Source: Streptomyces sp. Tu6071 (GTDB lineage: Bacteria > Actinomycetota > Actinomycetes > Streptomycetales > Streptomycetaceae). Taken from it: DNA of 64,000 bases. The notes under the pieces are model-generated. The model saw only the letters and a program-made list of their open reading frames with translations. It was not told where the DNA came from and ran no database searches. Position numbers and translations under genes: made by a program. Numbering within the stretch: the stretch's first letter is position 1; each line of letters opens with the position of its first letter. The stretch spans positions 5,974,945 through 6,038,944 of the forward strand of contig NZ_CM001165.1 of assembly GCF_000213055.1 (NCBI RefSeq), in the 5' to 3' direction. Below, one piece after another: positions 42,367-51,029 of the stretch.

Positions 42367-44160
42367 TCACTTCCGGTACAGCGCCTCGATCTCCTCCGCG
42401 TAGTCCTTCGTGACGACCGAGCGCTTGAGCTTGAGCGAGGGGGTCAGGTGGCCGGACTCCTCGGTGAACTGCGTGTCCAGGACGCGGAACTTGCGCACCG
42501 ACTCGGCCTTCGAGACCGCGAGGTTGCCCTCGTCCACGGCCTCCTGGAGCGCGGCGAGCAGGGCGGGGTCCTCGCGGAGCGCCGCGACCGACGCGGCCGG
42601 CCTGCCGTGGTCCTTCGCCCAGTGGGCGAGGAACTCCTCGTCGAGCGTGAGGAGCGCGCCGACGAAGGGGCGGCCGTCGCCGACGACCATGCACTCGGCG
42701 ACGAGCGCGTTGCCCCGGATGCGGTCCTCGATGACGGCGGGCGCGACGTTCTTGCCGCCCGCCGTCACGATGATCTCCTTCTTGCGGCCCGTGATCGCGA
42801 GGTAGCCGTCCGCGTCGAGCGTCCCGAGGTCGCCGGTGTGGAACCAGCCGTCCGCGAGCGCCTCCGCCGTCGCCTCCTCGTTGTTCCAGTACCGCGTGAA
42901 CAGGTGCTCGCCGTGCAGCAGGACCTCGCCGTCGTCGGCGATCCGCACCACCGAGCCGGGCAGCGGCTGCCCCACCGTGCCGATCTTCTGCCGGTCCCAG
43001 GGGTTGAAGGCCGTCGCGGCGCAGGACTCGGTGAGTCCGTACCCCTCCAGGACCGTGAAGCCGATGCCGCGGAAGAAGTGCCCGAGCCGCTCGCCGAGCG
43101 GGGCGCCGCCCGAGATCGCGTACTCGCCGCGCCCGCCGAGCACGGCGCGGAGCTTCGCGTAGACGAGCTTGTCGAAGAGCTTGTGGCGCAGGCGCAGCCC
43201 GAGCGAGGCCCCCTGCGGCGTGTCCAGGGCGCGGCTGTACGCGATCGCCGTATCGGCCGCGCGGTCGAAGACGCGGCCCTTGCCGCCCGCCCGCGCCTGC
43301 GCGCGCGCCGCGTTGTAGACCTTCTCGAAGACGCGCGGGACGCCGAGCACCATCGTCGGCCGGAAGGCGCTCAGTTCCTCGGTGAGGTGCTTGATGTCGG
43401 GCGCGTGGCCGAGCTTGATCGGCGCCATGAGCGCCGCGACCTCCACGAGCCGCCCGAAGACGTGCGCGACGGGCAGGAAGAGCAGGACGGAGCACTCGCC
43501 GGTGCGGAAGAGCGGTTTGAGGCGCTCCACGACGTTGCCGCACTCGGCGAAGAAGTTGCGGTGCGTGAGGACGCAGCCCTTGGGGCGGCCCGTCGTGCCC
43601 GAGGTGTAGACGATCGTCGCCGGGTCGTCCGCGCCGACCGCCGCGGCCCGCTCGTCCAGGGTGCTGTCCGGTACGTCCGCGCCCGCCGCCGTCAGCGCGC
43701 CGATCGCGTCCTCGTCGAGCCGCCACACCTGCTCCAGCCCGGAGAGCCCGCCCCGCACCGCCTCCACCGACCGCGCGTGCTCCCCGGTCTCCACGAGGCA
43801 CGCGACCGCGCCCGAGTCGCCGAGAATCCACCGCACCTGCTCCTCGGAGCTGGTCTCGTAGACGGGCACGGTGACCGCTCCGGCCATCCAGATCGCGAAG
43901 TCGACGAGGGTCCACTCGTAGCGGGTGCGGGACATGAGCCCGACGCGGTCCCCCGGGCCCACGCCCGAGGCGACGAGCCCCTTCGCCACCGCGGTGACCT
44001 CGGCGAGGAACGCCGTCCCCGTCACGTCGCGCCACACCCCGTCGACCTTCCGGCCGAGCACCGCGACGTCCGGGTGGCGCGCGGCGTTGCGGCGGACGAT
44101 GTCGGCCAGGTTGCCGCCCGCGGGGACCTCGTACAGGGCCGGAAGGCTGAACTCGCGCAA
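42367..44160 (-). CDS. Long-chain fatty acid-CoA ligase (AMP-forming)
   Basis: Product of 597 residues, FadD15-like. The adenylation core includes TIVYTSGTTGRPKGCVLTH (A3 phosphate-binding), EGYGLTESCA (A5), GWFHTGDLGTLDADGYL (A7) and GRKKEIIVTAGGKNVAP (A8). It activates fatty acids for lipid synthesis or degradation. TTG at 44160 was chosen: GAGGAG lies 6 bp upstream and the protein then begins with conserved REFSLPALYEVP. An upstream GTG at 44193 is possible but has no such site. It converges on the GT4 gene. Confidence 0.94.
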   Translation of the reverse strand: MREFSLPALYEVPAGGNLADIVRRNAARHPDVAVLGRKVDGVWRDVTGTAFLAEVTAVAKGLVASGVGPGDRVGLMSRTRYEWTLVDFAIWMAGAVTVPVYETSSEEQVRWILGDSGAVACLVETGEHARSVEAVRGGLSGLEQVWRLDEDAIGALTAAGADVPDSTLDERAAAVGADDPATIVYTSGTTGRPKGCVLTHRNFFAECGNVVERLKPLFRTGECSVLLFLPVAHVFGRLVEVAALMAPIKLGHAPDIKHLTEELSAFRPTMVLGVPRVFEKVYNAARAQARAGGKGRVFDRAADTAIAYSRALDTPQGASLGLRLRHKLFDKLVYAKLRAVLGGRGEYAISGGAPLGERLGHFFRGIGFTVLEGYGLTESCAATAFNPWDRQKIGTVGQPLPGSVVRIADDGEVLLHGEHLFTRYWNNEEATAEALADGWFHTGDLGTLDADGYLAITGRKKEIIVTAGGKNVAPAVIEDRIRGNALVAECMVVGDGRPFVGALLTLDEEFLAHWAKDHGRPAASVAALREDPALLAALQEAVDEGNLAVSKAESVRKFRVLDTQFTEESGHLTPSLKLKRSVVTKDYAEEIEALYRK

Positions 44161-44419
44161 AGCTGCTCCTCGTAGGGCACCGGTGGCCACCACGTGGAGT
44201 GCGCGTGCGCCGCGACGGTGCGGGTGCCCCCGGCGGGGGCGGGACGGACTGCCCGGACGTTACCCACCGGTAAGCGGTTCCGATAGGGGGGTCCGGAGAG
44301 ATGTTCACTCCGTCACACTCCCCGGACGGGGCTTGCGGGGAAGGGTAGTCCCCCGTGCGGTGCTTTGGGGAGTAACCGCAGGTGAGGGCCGTGCGTCGGG
44401 GGCGTACTAGGCTGCACGC

Positions 44420-45190
44420 ATGACGCGGGTTCATGTGGTGAGTGACGTGCACGGCAACGCGCGGGACCTCGCGCACGCCGGAGACGGGGCCGACGCGCTC
44501 GTGTGCCTCGGGGATCTCGTCATGTTCCTCGACTACGCCGACCACTCGCACGGCATCTTCCCCGACCTCTTCGGCACCGAGGCCGCCGACAGGATCGTGG
44601 AACTGCGCACCGCGCGCCGCTTCACCGAGGCGCACGCCTTCGGCCGCTCCCTGTGGGAGGCGCTCGGCGAGGAGCCGGGCCCCGCCATCGAGCGCGCCGC
44701 CCGCGGCCAGTACGCGCGCCTGTTCGCCGCGATGCCCACCCCCACGTACGCGACCTTCGGCAACGTCGACCTCCCCTACCTGTGGCCCGAGTACGCGCAC
44801 GCGGGCGTCACCGTTCTCGACGGGCAGCGCGCCGAGATCGGCGGTCGCGTCTTCGGCTTCGTCGGCGGCGGCCTGCGCACCCCGATGCGCACCCCCTACG
44901 AGCGCGACGAGGAGGAGTACGCGGCCCTCGTCGAGCAACTCGGCGAGGTCGACGTGCTGTGCACCCACATTCCGCCCGACGTGCCCGAACTCTGCTACGA
45001 CACCGTCGCGCGCCGCTTCGAGCGCGGCAGCGGCGCCCTGCTCGCCGCGATCCGCCGCACCCGCCCCCGCTACCACCTCTTCGGCCACGTCCACCAGCCC
45101 CTCGTGCGCCGCGCGCGGATCGGCGCCACCGAGTGCGTGAACGTCGGCCACTTCGCGTCGACGGGCCGTCCCTGGGCCCTCACGTGGTGA
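44420..45190 (+). CDS. Calcineurin-like metallophosphoesterase
   Basis: Product of 256 residues. The two-metal motifs occur in order: SDVHGN (residues 8-13), CLGDLV (29-34), GNVD (about 114-117), CTHIPPD and FGHVHQP. It hydrolyses phosphoesters; whether nucleotides, proteins or 5'-ends is not evident. The fourth motif is GNVD rather than the GNHD/E usual in many members. ATG is preceded by TAGGCT (44408-44413), 6 bp away, without a Shine-Dalgarno, so a leaderless transcript is likely. It is divergent from the acyl-CoA ligase. Confidence 0.9.
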   Translation: MTRVHVVSDVHGNARDLAHAGDGADALVCLGDLVMFLDYADHSHGIFPDLFGTEAADRIVELRTARRFTEAHAFGRSLWEALGEEPGPAIERAARGQYARLFAAMPTPTYATFGNVDLPYLWPEYAHAGVTVLDGQRAEIGGRVFGFVGGGLRTPMRTPYERDEEEYAALVEQLGEVDVLCTHIPPDVPELCYDTVARRFERGSGALLAAIRRTRPRYHLFGHVHQPLVRRARIGATECVNVGHFASTGRPWALTW

Positions 45191-45290
45191 GCACGGGCCC
45201 TGACGAGACGCCTGCCGGGGAGCGGTAGCCTTGCCCGCGCGGGCCCCGCACCGCGTCCCCGCCACCCGGCAGCACGGAGGAGTCACGGCG

Positions 45291-45746
45291 ATGGCCGAAC
45301 ACACCAGCTCAAGCATCACCATCGAGGCCGCCCCGGCCGCGGTCATGGGTGTGATCGCCGACTTCGCCCGCTACCCCGACTGGACCGGCGAGGTCAAGGA
45401 GGCCGACGTCCTCGCGAGCGACGCCCAGGGGCGCGCCGAGCAGGTCCGCCTCGTCATGGACGCGGGCGCCATCAAGGACGACCAGACCCTCGCCTACACG
45501 TGGGTCGGCCCCGACGAGGTCACCTGGACCCTCGTCAAGTCCCAGATGCTGCGCTCCCTCGACGGCTCCTACCGGCTCCGCGCCAAGGACGAGGCGACCG
45601 AGGTGACCTACCAGCTCACCGTGGACGTCAAGATCCCCATGCTCGGCATGATCAAGCGCAAGGCCGAGAAGGTCATCATCGACCGCGCCCTCGCCGGGCT
45701 GAAGAAGCGCGTCGAGTCCGGCACGGCGCCCGGCACCGAGGGCTGA
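45291..45746 (+). CDS. SRPBCC (polyketide cyclase/START-like) family protein
   Basis: Product of 151 residues. SSSITIEAAPAAVMGVIADFARYPDWTGEVKEA is the classic SRPBCC entry strand and helix; LDGSYRLRA and TYQLTVDVKIPMLGM form the later strands. These helix-grip folds bind small hydrophobic ligands or act as cyclases. ATG at 45291 with GGAGGAG 8 bp upstream was chosen; an in-frame start 60 bp upstream is less likely. It is followed after 8 bp by the ArsA-like ATPase gene, so the two are likely one transcript. Confidence 0.9.
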   Translation: MAEHTSSSITIEAAPAAVMGVIADFARYPDWTGEVKEADVLASDAQGRAEQVRLVMDAGAIKDDQTLAYTWVGPDEVTWTLVKSQMLRSLDGSYRLRAKDEATEVTYQLTVDVKIPMLGMIKRKAEKVIIDRALAGLKKRVESGTAPGTEG

Positions 45747-45754
45747 CCCCCTCC

Positions 45755-46855
45755 GTGCGCACCGTCCTCGTCACCGGACCCGGCGGGGCCGGACGCACCA
45801 CGCTCGCCGCCGCCACCGCGCTTGCCGCGGCCCGCGCCGGGACCCCCACCCTCCTCCTCACCCCGGGCCCGGCGCCCCTCGGCACCGCCCCCGTCCCCGG
45901 CCTGCGCGTCGTCGTCGCCGACCCCGCCGCCGCGTTCCGCGACGGCGTCGGCGGCCTCCAGGACCGCGCGGGCGCCCTCCTCGGACTGCTCGGCGCGGCC
46001 CCCCTGGAGGACGGCGAACTCGCGCCGCCGCCCGGACTCGCCCCGTACGCCCTCCTCGGCGCGCTCCACCGGCACGCGAGCGACGCGTACGACCTCCTCG
46101 TCGTGGACCTCCCGGCCGGGACCGAAGGGCTCGGGCTCCTCGCCGCCCCCGCCCTGCTGCGCCGCTACCTCGACCGGCTGCTGCCCCGGCAGCGCCAGGC
46201 GGCGCGCGCCCTGCGCCCCGTGCTCGGCAGGCTCGCGGGCGTCCCGCTGCCCGGCGAGGAGTGGTACGAGGCCGCCGCGCGCGCCGAGGCCGCGCTCGCC
46301 GCGAGCGAAGCGCTCCTCACCGGGCCCGGCACGAGCCTGCTGCCCGTCGTGGAACCGGGCCGCGCCGGGACGGAGGCGCTGCGCCTGACCCGCGTCGCCG
46401 CGAGCCTGCACGGCGTCGCGCTCGACCGCCCGCTCGCCAACCGCGTCCTGCCCGAAGGCGCCTTCGGCGCTGCGGCCCAGCGCGCGGCCCTCGGGACCTG
46501 CGGGGACGTGCGCGAGATCCCGCACCTCGGCGCCGAACCGGCCGGGCCCGCCGACCTCGAAGCGCTCGGCGCCCCGCCGCCCGGCGAGCCCGTACCGGCC
46601 CCGCAGTGGACCCTGCACGACCTGCGCGCGGAGACCGGCCTCATCGAGTGGCACGTGCCGCTGCCCGGCGCGGACCGCGCGGAACTCGACCTCTACCGCT
46701 TCGAGGACGAACTCGCCGTCACGGCGGGCCCCTTCCGCCGCACCCGCCCCCTCCCCTCCGCCCTGCGCCGCTGCGACGTCACGGGAGCGGCCCTGCGCGA
46801 GGACGCGCTGCGCGTCAGGTTCCGGCCGACGCCCGGCCTGTGGCCGCGGGGGTAG
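45755..46855 (+). CDS. ArsA/Get3-like P-loop ATPase with atypical Walker A
   Basis: Product of 366 residues. It opens VRTVLVTGPGGAGRTTLAAATALAAA, where the deviant Walker A normally reads GKGGVGKT. Here both lysines are absent: Pro replaces the signature lysine and Arg the P-loop lysine. Further on are DLLVVDLPAGTEGLGLL (Walker B-like) and a C-terminal beta-rich lobe (WHVPLPGADRAELDLYRFEDELAV) as in anion-transporting ATPases. Nucleotide hydrolysis may be weak or lost. GTG start, 8 bp after the SRPBCC stop. Confidence 0.85.
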   Translation: MRTVLVTGPGGAGRTTLAAATALAAARAGTPTLLLTPGPAPLGTAPVPGLRVVVADPAAAFRDGVGGLQDRAGALLGLLGAAPLEDGELAPPPGLAPYALLGALHRHASDAYDLLVVDLPAGTEGLGLLAAPALLRRYLDRLLPRQRQAARALRPVLGRLAGVPLPGEEWYEAAARAEAALAASEALLTGPGTSLLPVVEPGRAGTEALRLTRVAASLHGVALDRPLANRVLPEGAFGAAAQRAALGTCGDVREIPHLGAEPAGPADLEALGAPPPGEPVPAPQWTLHDLRAETGLIEWHVPLPGADRAELDLYRFEDELAVTAGPFRRTRPLPSALRRCDVTGAALREDALRVRFRPTPGLWPRG

Positions 46856-46964
46856 ACGCCCGCCGGACGGAACGCCGGTCGCCACCCGGTACGTTCCCGG
46901 GCCCGGCGCCCGGCGGGGCGGGTCCGGTACCTTCGGAGGTACACCCGTGCCCCAGGAGTCCGCC

Positions 46965-47432
46965 ATGAGCGAAGCCCCACCGTCCCAGCCGCCCGAGGAC
47001 GCCGCGGACGACGCCTGGTCCGAGGCGTGCGCCGAGGACCTCGCCGCCGAGCGCGCGCGCCGTGCCCGCGAGGGACGGACCGAGACCGGTTCCGCCGCCG
47101 AGGAACTGCTGCGCCTCGCCGACACCCTCGCCGAGAAACTGACCGGCCTCACCTCCCGCGCCGCCGGCCCCCTCCAGGGCGAGGCCGTGCGCCAGGCCGT
47201 CGGCCAGGCCCGCTCCTTCGTCGAGCCCGTCCTGGCCCGCAACCCCGAGGTGCTCGACCACCTCGCCGCGGCCGGCTCCGAACTCCTCGCCGCCTACCGC
47301 TCCGCCGTCACCGGCCAGGAGGCCCGCTGGACGCGCGAGAAGCCCTCCCAGGGCCCCGCGGACGATCCCCGGGGCAAGCGCCCGCCCGAGGAGGGCGACG
47401 GCGGCCGGGGGGAGCGCATCGATCTCGACTGA
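46965..47432 (+). CDS. DUF5304 family protein
   Basis: Product of 155 residues. The N-terminus is acidic (SEAPPSQPPEDAADDAWSEACAEDLAAE), the centre helical (GSAAEELLRLADTLAEKL, then VEPVLARNPEVLDHLAAAGSELLAAYRSAV), and the tail charged, ending GERIDLD. It matches the conserved Streptomyces DUF5304 proteins found beside glucokinase genes. Function unknown. ATG with CAGGAG 6 bp upstream; a GTG 18 bp earlier is in frame but lacks a better site. glkA follows after 56 bp. Confidence 0.88.
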   Translation: MSEAPPSQPPEDAADDAWSEACAEDLAAERARRAREGRTETGSAAEELLRLADTLAEKLTGLTSRAAGPLQGEAVRQAVGQARSFVEPVLARNPEVLDHLAAAGSELLAAYRSAVTGQEARWTREKPSQGPADDPRGKRPPEEGDGGRGERIDLD

Positions 47433-47444
47433 CAGGCCCTCGCG

Positions 47445-47450
47445 TAAGGT
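47445..47450 (+). promoter_or_regulatory. Likely -10 element for glkA
   Basis: TAAGGT lies 38 bp before the glkA ATG, just after the DUF5304 stop. The -35 region is not convincing. This fits glkA having its own promoter besides read-through from upstream. Confidence 0.4.
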
Positions 47451-47488
47451 TGAGCCTCAGCGGGGCTCGACCGAAAACTGAGGGACAC

Positions 47489-48430
47489 ATGGGACTCACC
47501 ATCGGCGTCGACATCGGCGGTACCAAGATCGCGGCAGGAGTGGTGGACGAGGAGGGCACGATCCTCTCCACGTTCACCGTGCCCACGCCGCCCACCGCCG
47601 AGGCCATCGTCGACGCGATCTCCAGCGCGGTCGCCGGGGCCAGCAAGGGGCACGAGATCGAGGCCGTGGGCATCGGCGCGGCCGGATACGTGGACGACAA
47701 ACGGGCCACCGTCCTCTTCGCACCCAATATCGACTGGCGGCACGAGCCGCTCAAGGACAAGGTCGAGAAGCGCGTCGGCCTCCCCGTCGTCGTCGAGAAC
47801 GACGCCAACGCCGCCGCCTGGGGCGAGTACCGCTTCGGCGCGGGCCAGGGGCACGAGGACGTCATCTGCATCACCCTCGGCACCGGCCTCGGCGGCGGCA
47901 TCATCATCGGCAACAAGCTGCGCCGCGGACGCTTCGGCGTCGCCGCCGAGTTCGGCCACATCCGGGTCGTCCCCGACGGCCTCCTGTGCGGCTGCGGCAG
48001 CCAGGGCTGCTGGGAGCAGTACGCCTCCGGGCGCGCCCTCGTCCGCTACGCCAAGCAGCGCGCCAACGCGACCCCGGAGAACGCCGAGGTCCTGCTCGGC
48101 TTCGGCGACGGCACACCGGACGGCATCGAGGGCAAGCACATCAGCCAGGCCGCCCGCCAGGGCGACCCGGTCGCCGTCGACTCCTTCCGCGAACTGGCCC
48201 GCTGGGCCGGGGCCGGGCTCGCCGACCTCGCCTCGCTCTTCGACCCCTCCGCCTTCATCGTCGGCGGCGGCGTCTCGGACGAGGGCGACCTCGTCCTCGA
48301 CCCGATCCGCCGCTCCTTCCGGCGCTGGCTCATCGGCGGCGCCTGGCGCCCGCACGCCCAGGTCCTCGCCGCCCAGCTCGGCAACAAGGCAGGACTCGTC
48401 GGCGCCGCCGACCTGGCCCGCCAGGGCTGA
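47489..48430 (+). CDS. glkA: ROK-family glucokinase GlkA
   Basis: Product of 313 residues. It phosphorylates glucose with ATP. ATP-binding GVDIGGTKIAAG is at 6-17, catalytic Asp105 in VVENDANAAAWGE, and the ROK zinc site is His157 in EFGHIR with Cys167, Cys169 and Cys174 in CGCGSQGCWEQY. In S. coelicolor the orthologous GlkA also mediates glucose repression of other carbon genes, independent of the PTS; the near-identical motifs and length support orthology. ATG with GAGGGA 5 bp upstream. Confidence 0.97.
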   Translation: MGLTIGVDIGGTKIAAGVVDEEGTILSTFTVPTPPTAEAIVDAISSAVAGASKGHEIEAVGIGAAGYVDDKRATVLFAPNIDWRHEPLKDKVEKRVGLPVVVENDANAAAWGEYRFGAGQGHEDVICITLGTGLGGGIIIGNKLRRGRFGVAAEFGHIRVVPDGLLCGCGSQGCWEQYASGRALVRYAKQRANATPENAEVLLGFGDGTPDGIEGKHISQAARQGDPVAVDSFRELARWAGAGLADLASLFDPSAFIVGGGVSDEGDLVLDPIRRSFRRWLIGGAWRPHAQVLAAQLGNKAGLVGAADLARQG

Positions 48431-48460
48431 ACCCGCCCCGTACGAGAGCCTGTCGACGTG

Positions 48461-48489
48461 GTGCCGTCCCGCTCGCAGCGGGGCGGCAC
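48461..48489 (+). terminator. Terminator after glkA
   Basis: GTGCCGTCCCGCT and AGCGGGGCGGCAC pair over 13 bp with one mismatch around a CGC loop, 30 bp after the glkA stop. Confidence 0.75.
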
Positions 48490-48566
48490 CCGGCTCCGCG
48501 CGGCACCGGTCCCGCTTCCCGGGGCCCGTGATCACGAGTGGGGGGCGAGTGGTTAGCTTGGGCGCC

Positions 48567-49319
48567 ATGAGCACCGCCGCGCCCCAGGGCCTGCCCGCGT
48601 CCCGTACCGAGGAGGACGGCTCGGCCGTCGTACGGGTCCTCAGCTACAACATCCGCTCGATGCGCGACGACACCGCCGCGCTCGGCCGTGTCATCCGCGC
48701 CTGCGATCCCGACCTCGTCCTGATCCAGGAGGCCCCGCGCTTCTTCCGCTGGCGCAAGGCCCTCTCCCGCCTCGCCCGTTCCGCCGGGCTCGTCACCCTC
48801 GCCGGCGGCGCGACCGCCGCCGGGCCCGCGCTGCTCTGCTCGCTGCGCGCGACCGTCGAGCGCACCGAGGACGTCCTGCTGCCGCTCACCCCCGGGCTGC
48901 ACCGGCGCGGGTTCTCGACGGCCGTCGTGCGGTTCGGCGCCGCGCGCCTCGGCGTCGTGAGCTGCCACCTGAGTCTGGCGAAGGACGAACGGCTCGCGCA
49001 GGCCCGGCTGTTGACGGAACGGGCGGAGCGGCTGGGAGCCCCGCACGTCCTCGTCGGGGGCGACCTCAACGAGGGGCCCGAGGGGAAAGCCTTCCGGCAC
49101 GTGGCGGGGCGGCTGCGCGACGCGTGGGCGGTACGGCCCTGGGGCGGGGAGTTCACCTCCACCGCCGAGAACCCGTACCAGCGCATCGACGCGATGTTCG
49201 TGAGCGAGGGCGTCGAGGTGCTGGGGTGCGGGGTGCCGACGCTGGAGGACGCCGACGTGCGGGCCGCTTCCGACCACATGCCGGTGCTGGCCGTGCTGCG
49301 GCTGCCCGCCGAGGGGTAG
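48567..49319 (+). CDS. Endonuclease/exonuclease/phosphatase (EEP) family protein
   Basis: Product of 250 residues. EEP-fold motifs: VRVLSYNIRSM (about 23-33), DLVLIQEAPRF (catalytic Glu), VVSCHLSL (His), VGGDLNEGP (Asp-Asn pair), RIDAMFVS and the final SDHMPVLAVL (Asp-His). The substrate could be DNA, phosphoinositide or sphingomyelin-type; not decidable here. There is no signal peptide, so it is cytoplasmic. ATG at 48567 follows TTAGCT (48553-48558) by 8 bp with no Shine-Dalgarno, again suggesting a leaderless message. Confidence 0.92.
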   Translation: MSTAAPQGLPASRTEEDGSAVVRVLSYNIRSMRDDTAALGRVIRACDPDLVLIQEAPRFFRWRKALSRLARSAGLVTLAGGATAAGPALLCSLRATVERTEDVLLPLTPGLHRRGFSTAVVRFGAARLGVVSCHLSLAKDERLAQARLLTERAERLGAPHVLVGGDLNEGPEGKAFRHVAGRLRDAWAVRPWGGEFTSTAENPYQRIDAMFVSEGVEVLGCGVPTLEDADVRAASDHMPVLAVLRLPAEG

Positions 49320-49412
49320 TCGCCCCGTGCCGGGGCGGCGGGGCCTCACCGGCTCCGCCCCTCGCTCTCCCCCCGCCCCTCCGGGAGGTACCCCAGGAGA
49401 GGCGGGAACCGG

Positions 49413-49988
49413 TCACACCACCGCGCCCCTGCCCGGGTCCTCCTCGTCCTCGTCGTCGCCCGCGCCCATGCGGATGACCAGGGTCACGAAGCCGCCCACG
49501 AAGCCGCCGATGCACAGGGTCGCGAGCCACCAGGTCATGTCCCAGTCGAGGAGCACGGCCAGGAGCGTCAGGATTGGGCCGCCGATCACCGCGAGCCACG
49601 CGAACTTCGAGGTCACGTCGGACTCGGGGAGTTCGGGGTCCGGCGGGACGAAGTGGCCCTCGTCCTCCTCCGCCGGGGTGTGGTCGCGCGGGCCCGGGGG
49701 CGCCGGGGTGCCGCGCACGCCGGGCGCGAAGGCCACCGAGCCGCCGAGCACCGGCCTCTCCGGCGGCTTCTCGCCCTCGTCCTCCGGCGGAGCCGTGGTG
49801 TTCCGCGAGCGCGCCTCCAGGCCCGCGAGGTCCTCGACCGACTTGAAGGGCTTCGTGCCCGGCGGGTCGTCCGGCTCCTCGCCGTACCCCGCGACGATCG
49901 CCGCCCACGCGGCCTCCTCGTCGAGCGGGGGCACGCCGCTCTCCTCCGGTTCCCTGCTCTCCTCGCGCTCCGCGCCGTTCTCAGCCAC
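49413..49988 (-). CDS. Membrane protein with acidic disordered N-terminus
   Basis: Product of 191 residues. About 125 residues of acidic, Pro-rich sequence (EEPDDPPGTKPFKSVEDLAGLEARSRN, then VPPDPELPESDVTSKFAW) precede two hydrophobic helices (about 128-146 and 149-169) and an acidic tail. It is likely a small cytoplasmic-tailed membrane protein of unknown function. The GTG start overlaps the stop of the upstream esterase gene by 3 bp, with GGAAGGGA as ribosome-binding site, so the two are translationally coupled. Confidence 0.83.
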   Translation of the reverse strand: MAENGAEREESREPEESGVPPLDEEAAWAAIVAGYGEEPDDPPGTKPFKSVEDLAGLEARSRNTTAPPEDEGEKPPERPVLGGSVAFAPGVRGTPAPPGPRDHTPAEEDEGHFVPPDPELPESDVTSKFAWLAVIGGPILTLLAVLLDWDMTWWLATLCIGGFVGGFVTLVIRMGAGDDEDEEDPGRGAVV

Positions 49989-50778
49989 CGCTGGCCGTCC
50001 CTTCCTGGCCGACAAGGCCGACATGGGCGTACTCGGGGGCGATCCGGGCCACGAAGGACTCGCTCTCCGCGAAGATCCGGTCCGCGTCGTGGTCCAACGT
50101 CGCGACATGGTGACTGTGTTCCAGCACCACTTCGGTGGTGTCCGCCGAGGAGACCCGCGCGAGCACGCGCGCCGAGTCGGCCGGCGGCACGACGTGGTCG
50201 GTCGCGCTGTGCAGGAGGAGCAGCGGCCGTTCCACGCGCGGCAGGTCGCGGTCCACGATCCGGAAGAAGCGCCGCAGCGAGTGCGCGGCGTGCAGCGGGA
50301 CGCGTGGGTAACCGGTCTCCTCGACGCCCTCCTTCGCGATGTCGCTGACAATCCCCTTCGTCGAGGGCAGCAGGTGCCGGGCCACGGGCAGCGCGTGCGC
50401 CGCGAGACCGTGCACCTTGAGCGCCGGGTTCACCAGGACGAGGCCCGCGACCGCGTCGCCGTGCCGCTCCGCGAGCCGCAGCGCGAGCGCCCCGCCCATC
50501 GAGAGCCCCGCCACGACCACCGTCGCGCACCGCTCGTGCAACTCCGCGAAGGCCCGGTCCACCTCCGCGTACCAGTCCTCCCAGCCGGTGACCTGGAGGT
50601 CCTGCCAGCGGGTGCCGTGGCCGGGCAGCAGCGGCAGCGACACGCTCAGCCCGCGCGCCGCCAGGTACGCGGCCCACGGCCGCAGCGACTGCGGGCTCCC
50701 CGTGAAACCGTGGCACAACAGGACTCCGGTGGCACCGCCCTCGTGGCGGTAGGGCTCGGCTCCGGCGATGACCGGCAC
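49981..50778 (-). CDS. Alpha/beta hydrolase (carboxylesterase/monoacylglycerol lipase-like)
   Basis: Product of 265 residues. The oxyanion-hole motif LLCHGFTGSPQS is at 20-31, the nucleophile Ser93 is in VAGLSMGGAL, the acid Asp194 in SATDHVVPP, and the likely His224 in LEHSHHVATLD. It resembles Est30-type carboxylesterases active on short- to medium-chain esters. GTG at 50778 with AAGGAG 7 bp upstream was chosen; the frame runs upstream without family resemblance. It is coupled to the downstream membrane protein and divergent from the acyltransferase. Confidence 0.92.
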   Translation of the reverse strand: MPVIAGAEPYRHEGGATGVLLCHGFTGSPQSLRPWAAYLAARGLSVSLPLLPGHGTRWQDLQVTGWEDWYAEVDRAFAELHERCATVVVAGLSMGGALALRLAERHGDAVAGLVLVNPALKVHGLAAHALPVARHLLPSTKGIVSDIAKEGVEETGYPRVPLHAAHSLRRFFRIVDRDLPRVERPLLLLHSATDHVVPPADSARVLARVSSADTTEVVLEHSHHVATLDHDADRIFAESESFVARIAPEYAHVGLVGQEGTASGG

Positions 50779-51029
50779 GACGGGCTCCTTCGGTGAACGA
50801 TCGGGGAGGAACGGGAGGACGAACGGACGGAACGGGCGGCGCGACGGCCCGGACACGCGGGGCCGGACATGACCCTCACGCCCGGGGGAACAGGCACAGT
50901 ACGGTGTCGCGGCGTATTTCACCGTACGCGACCGGACCGACACCGACCAGGGTCCCGGGCGGCCGGGAACGGCCGTGCGAGGGCACCGGCCGGTATGGTC
51001 GGCCAAGACGGAGGACGGAAGGCGGACCG

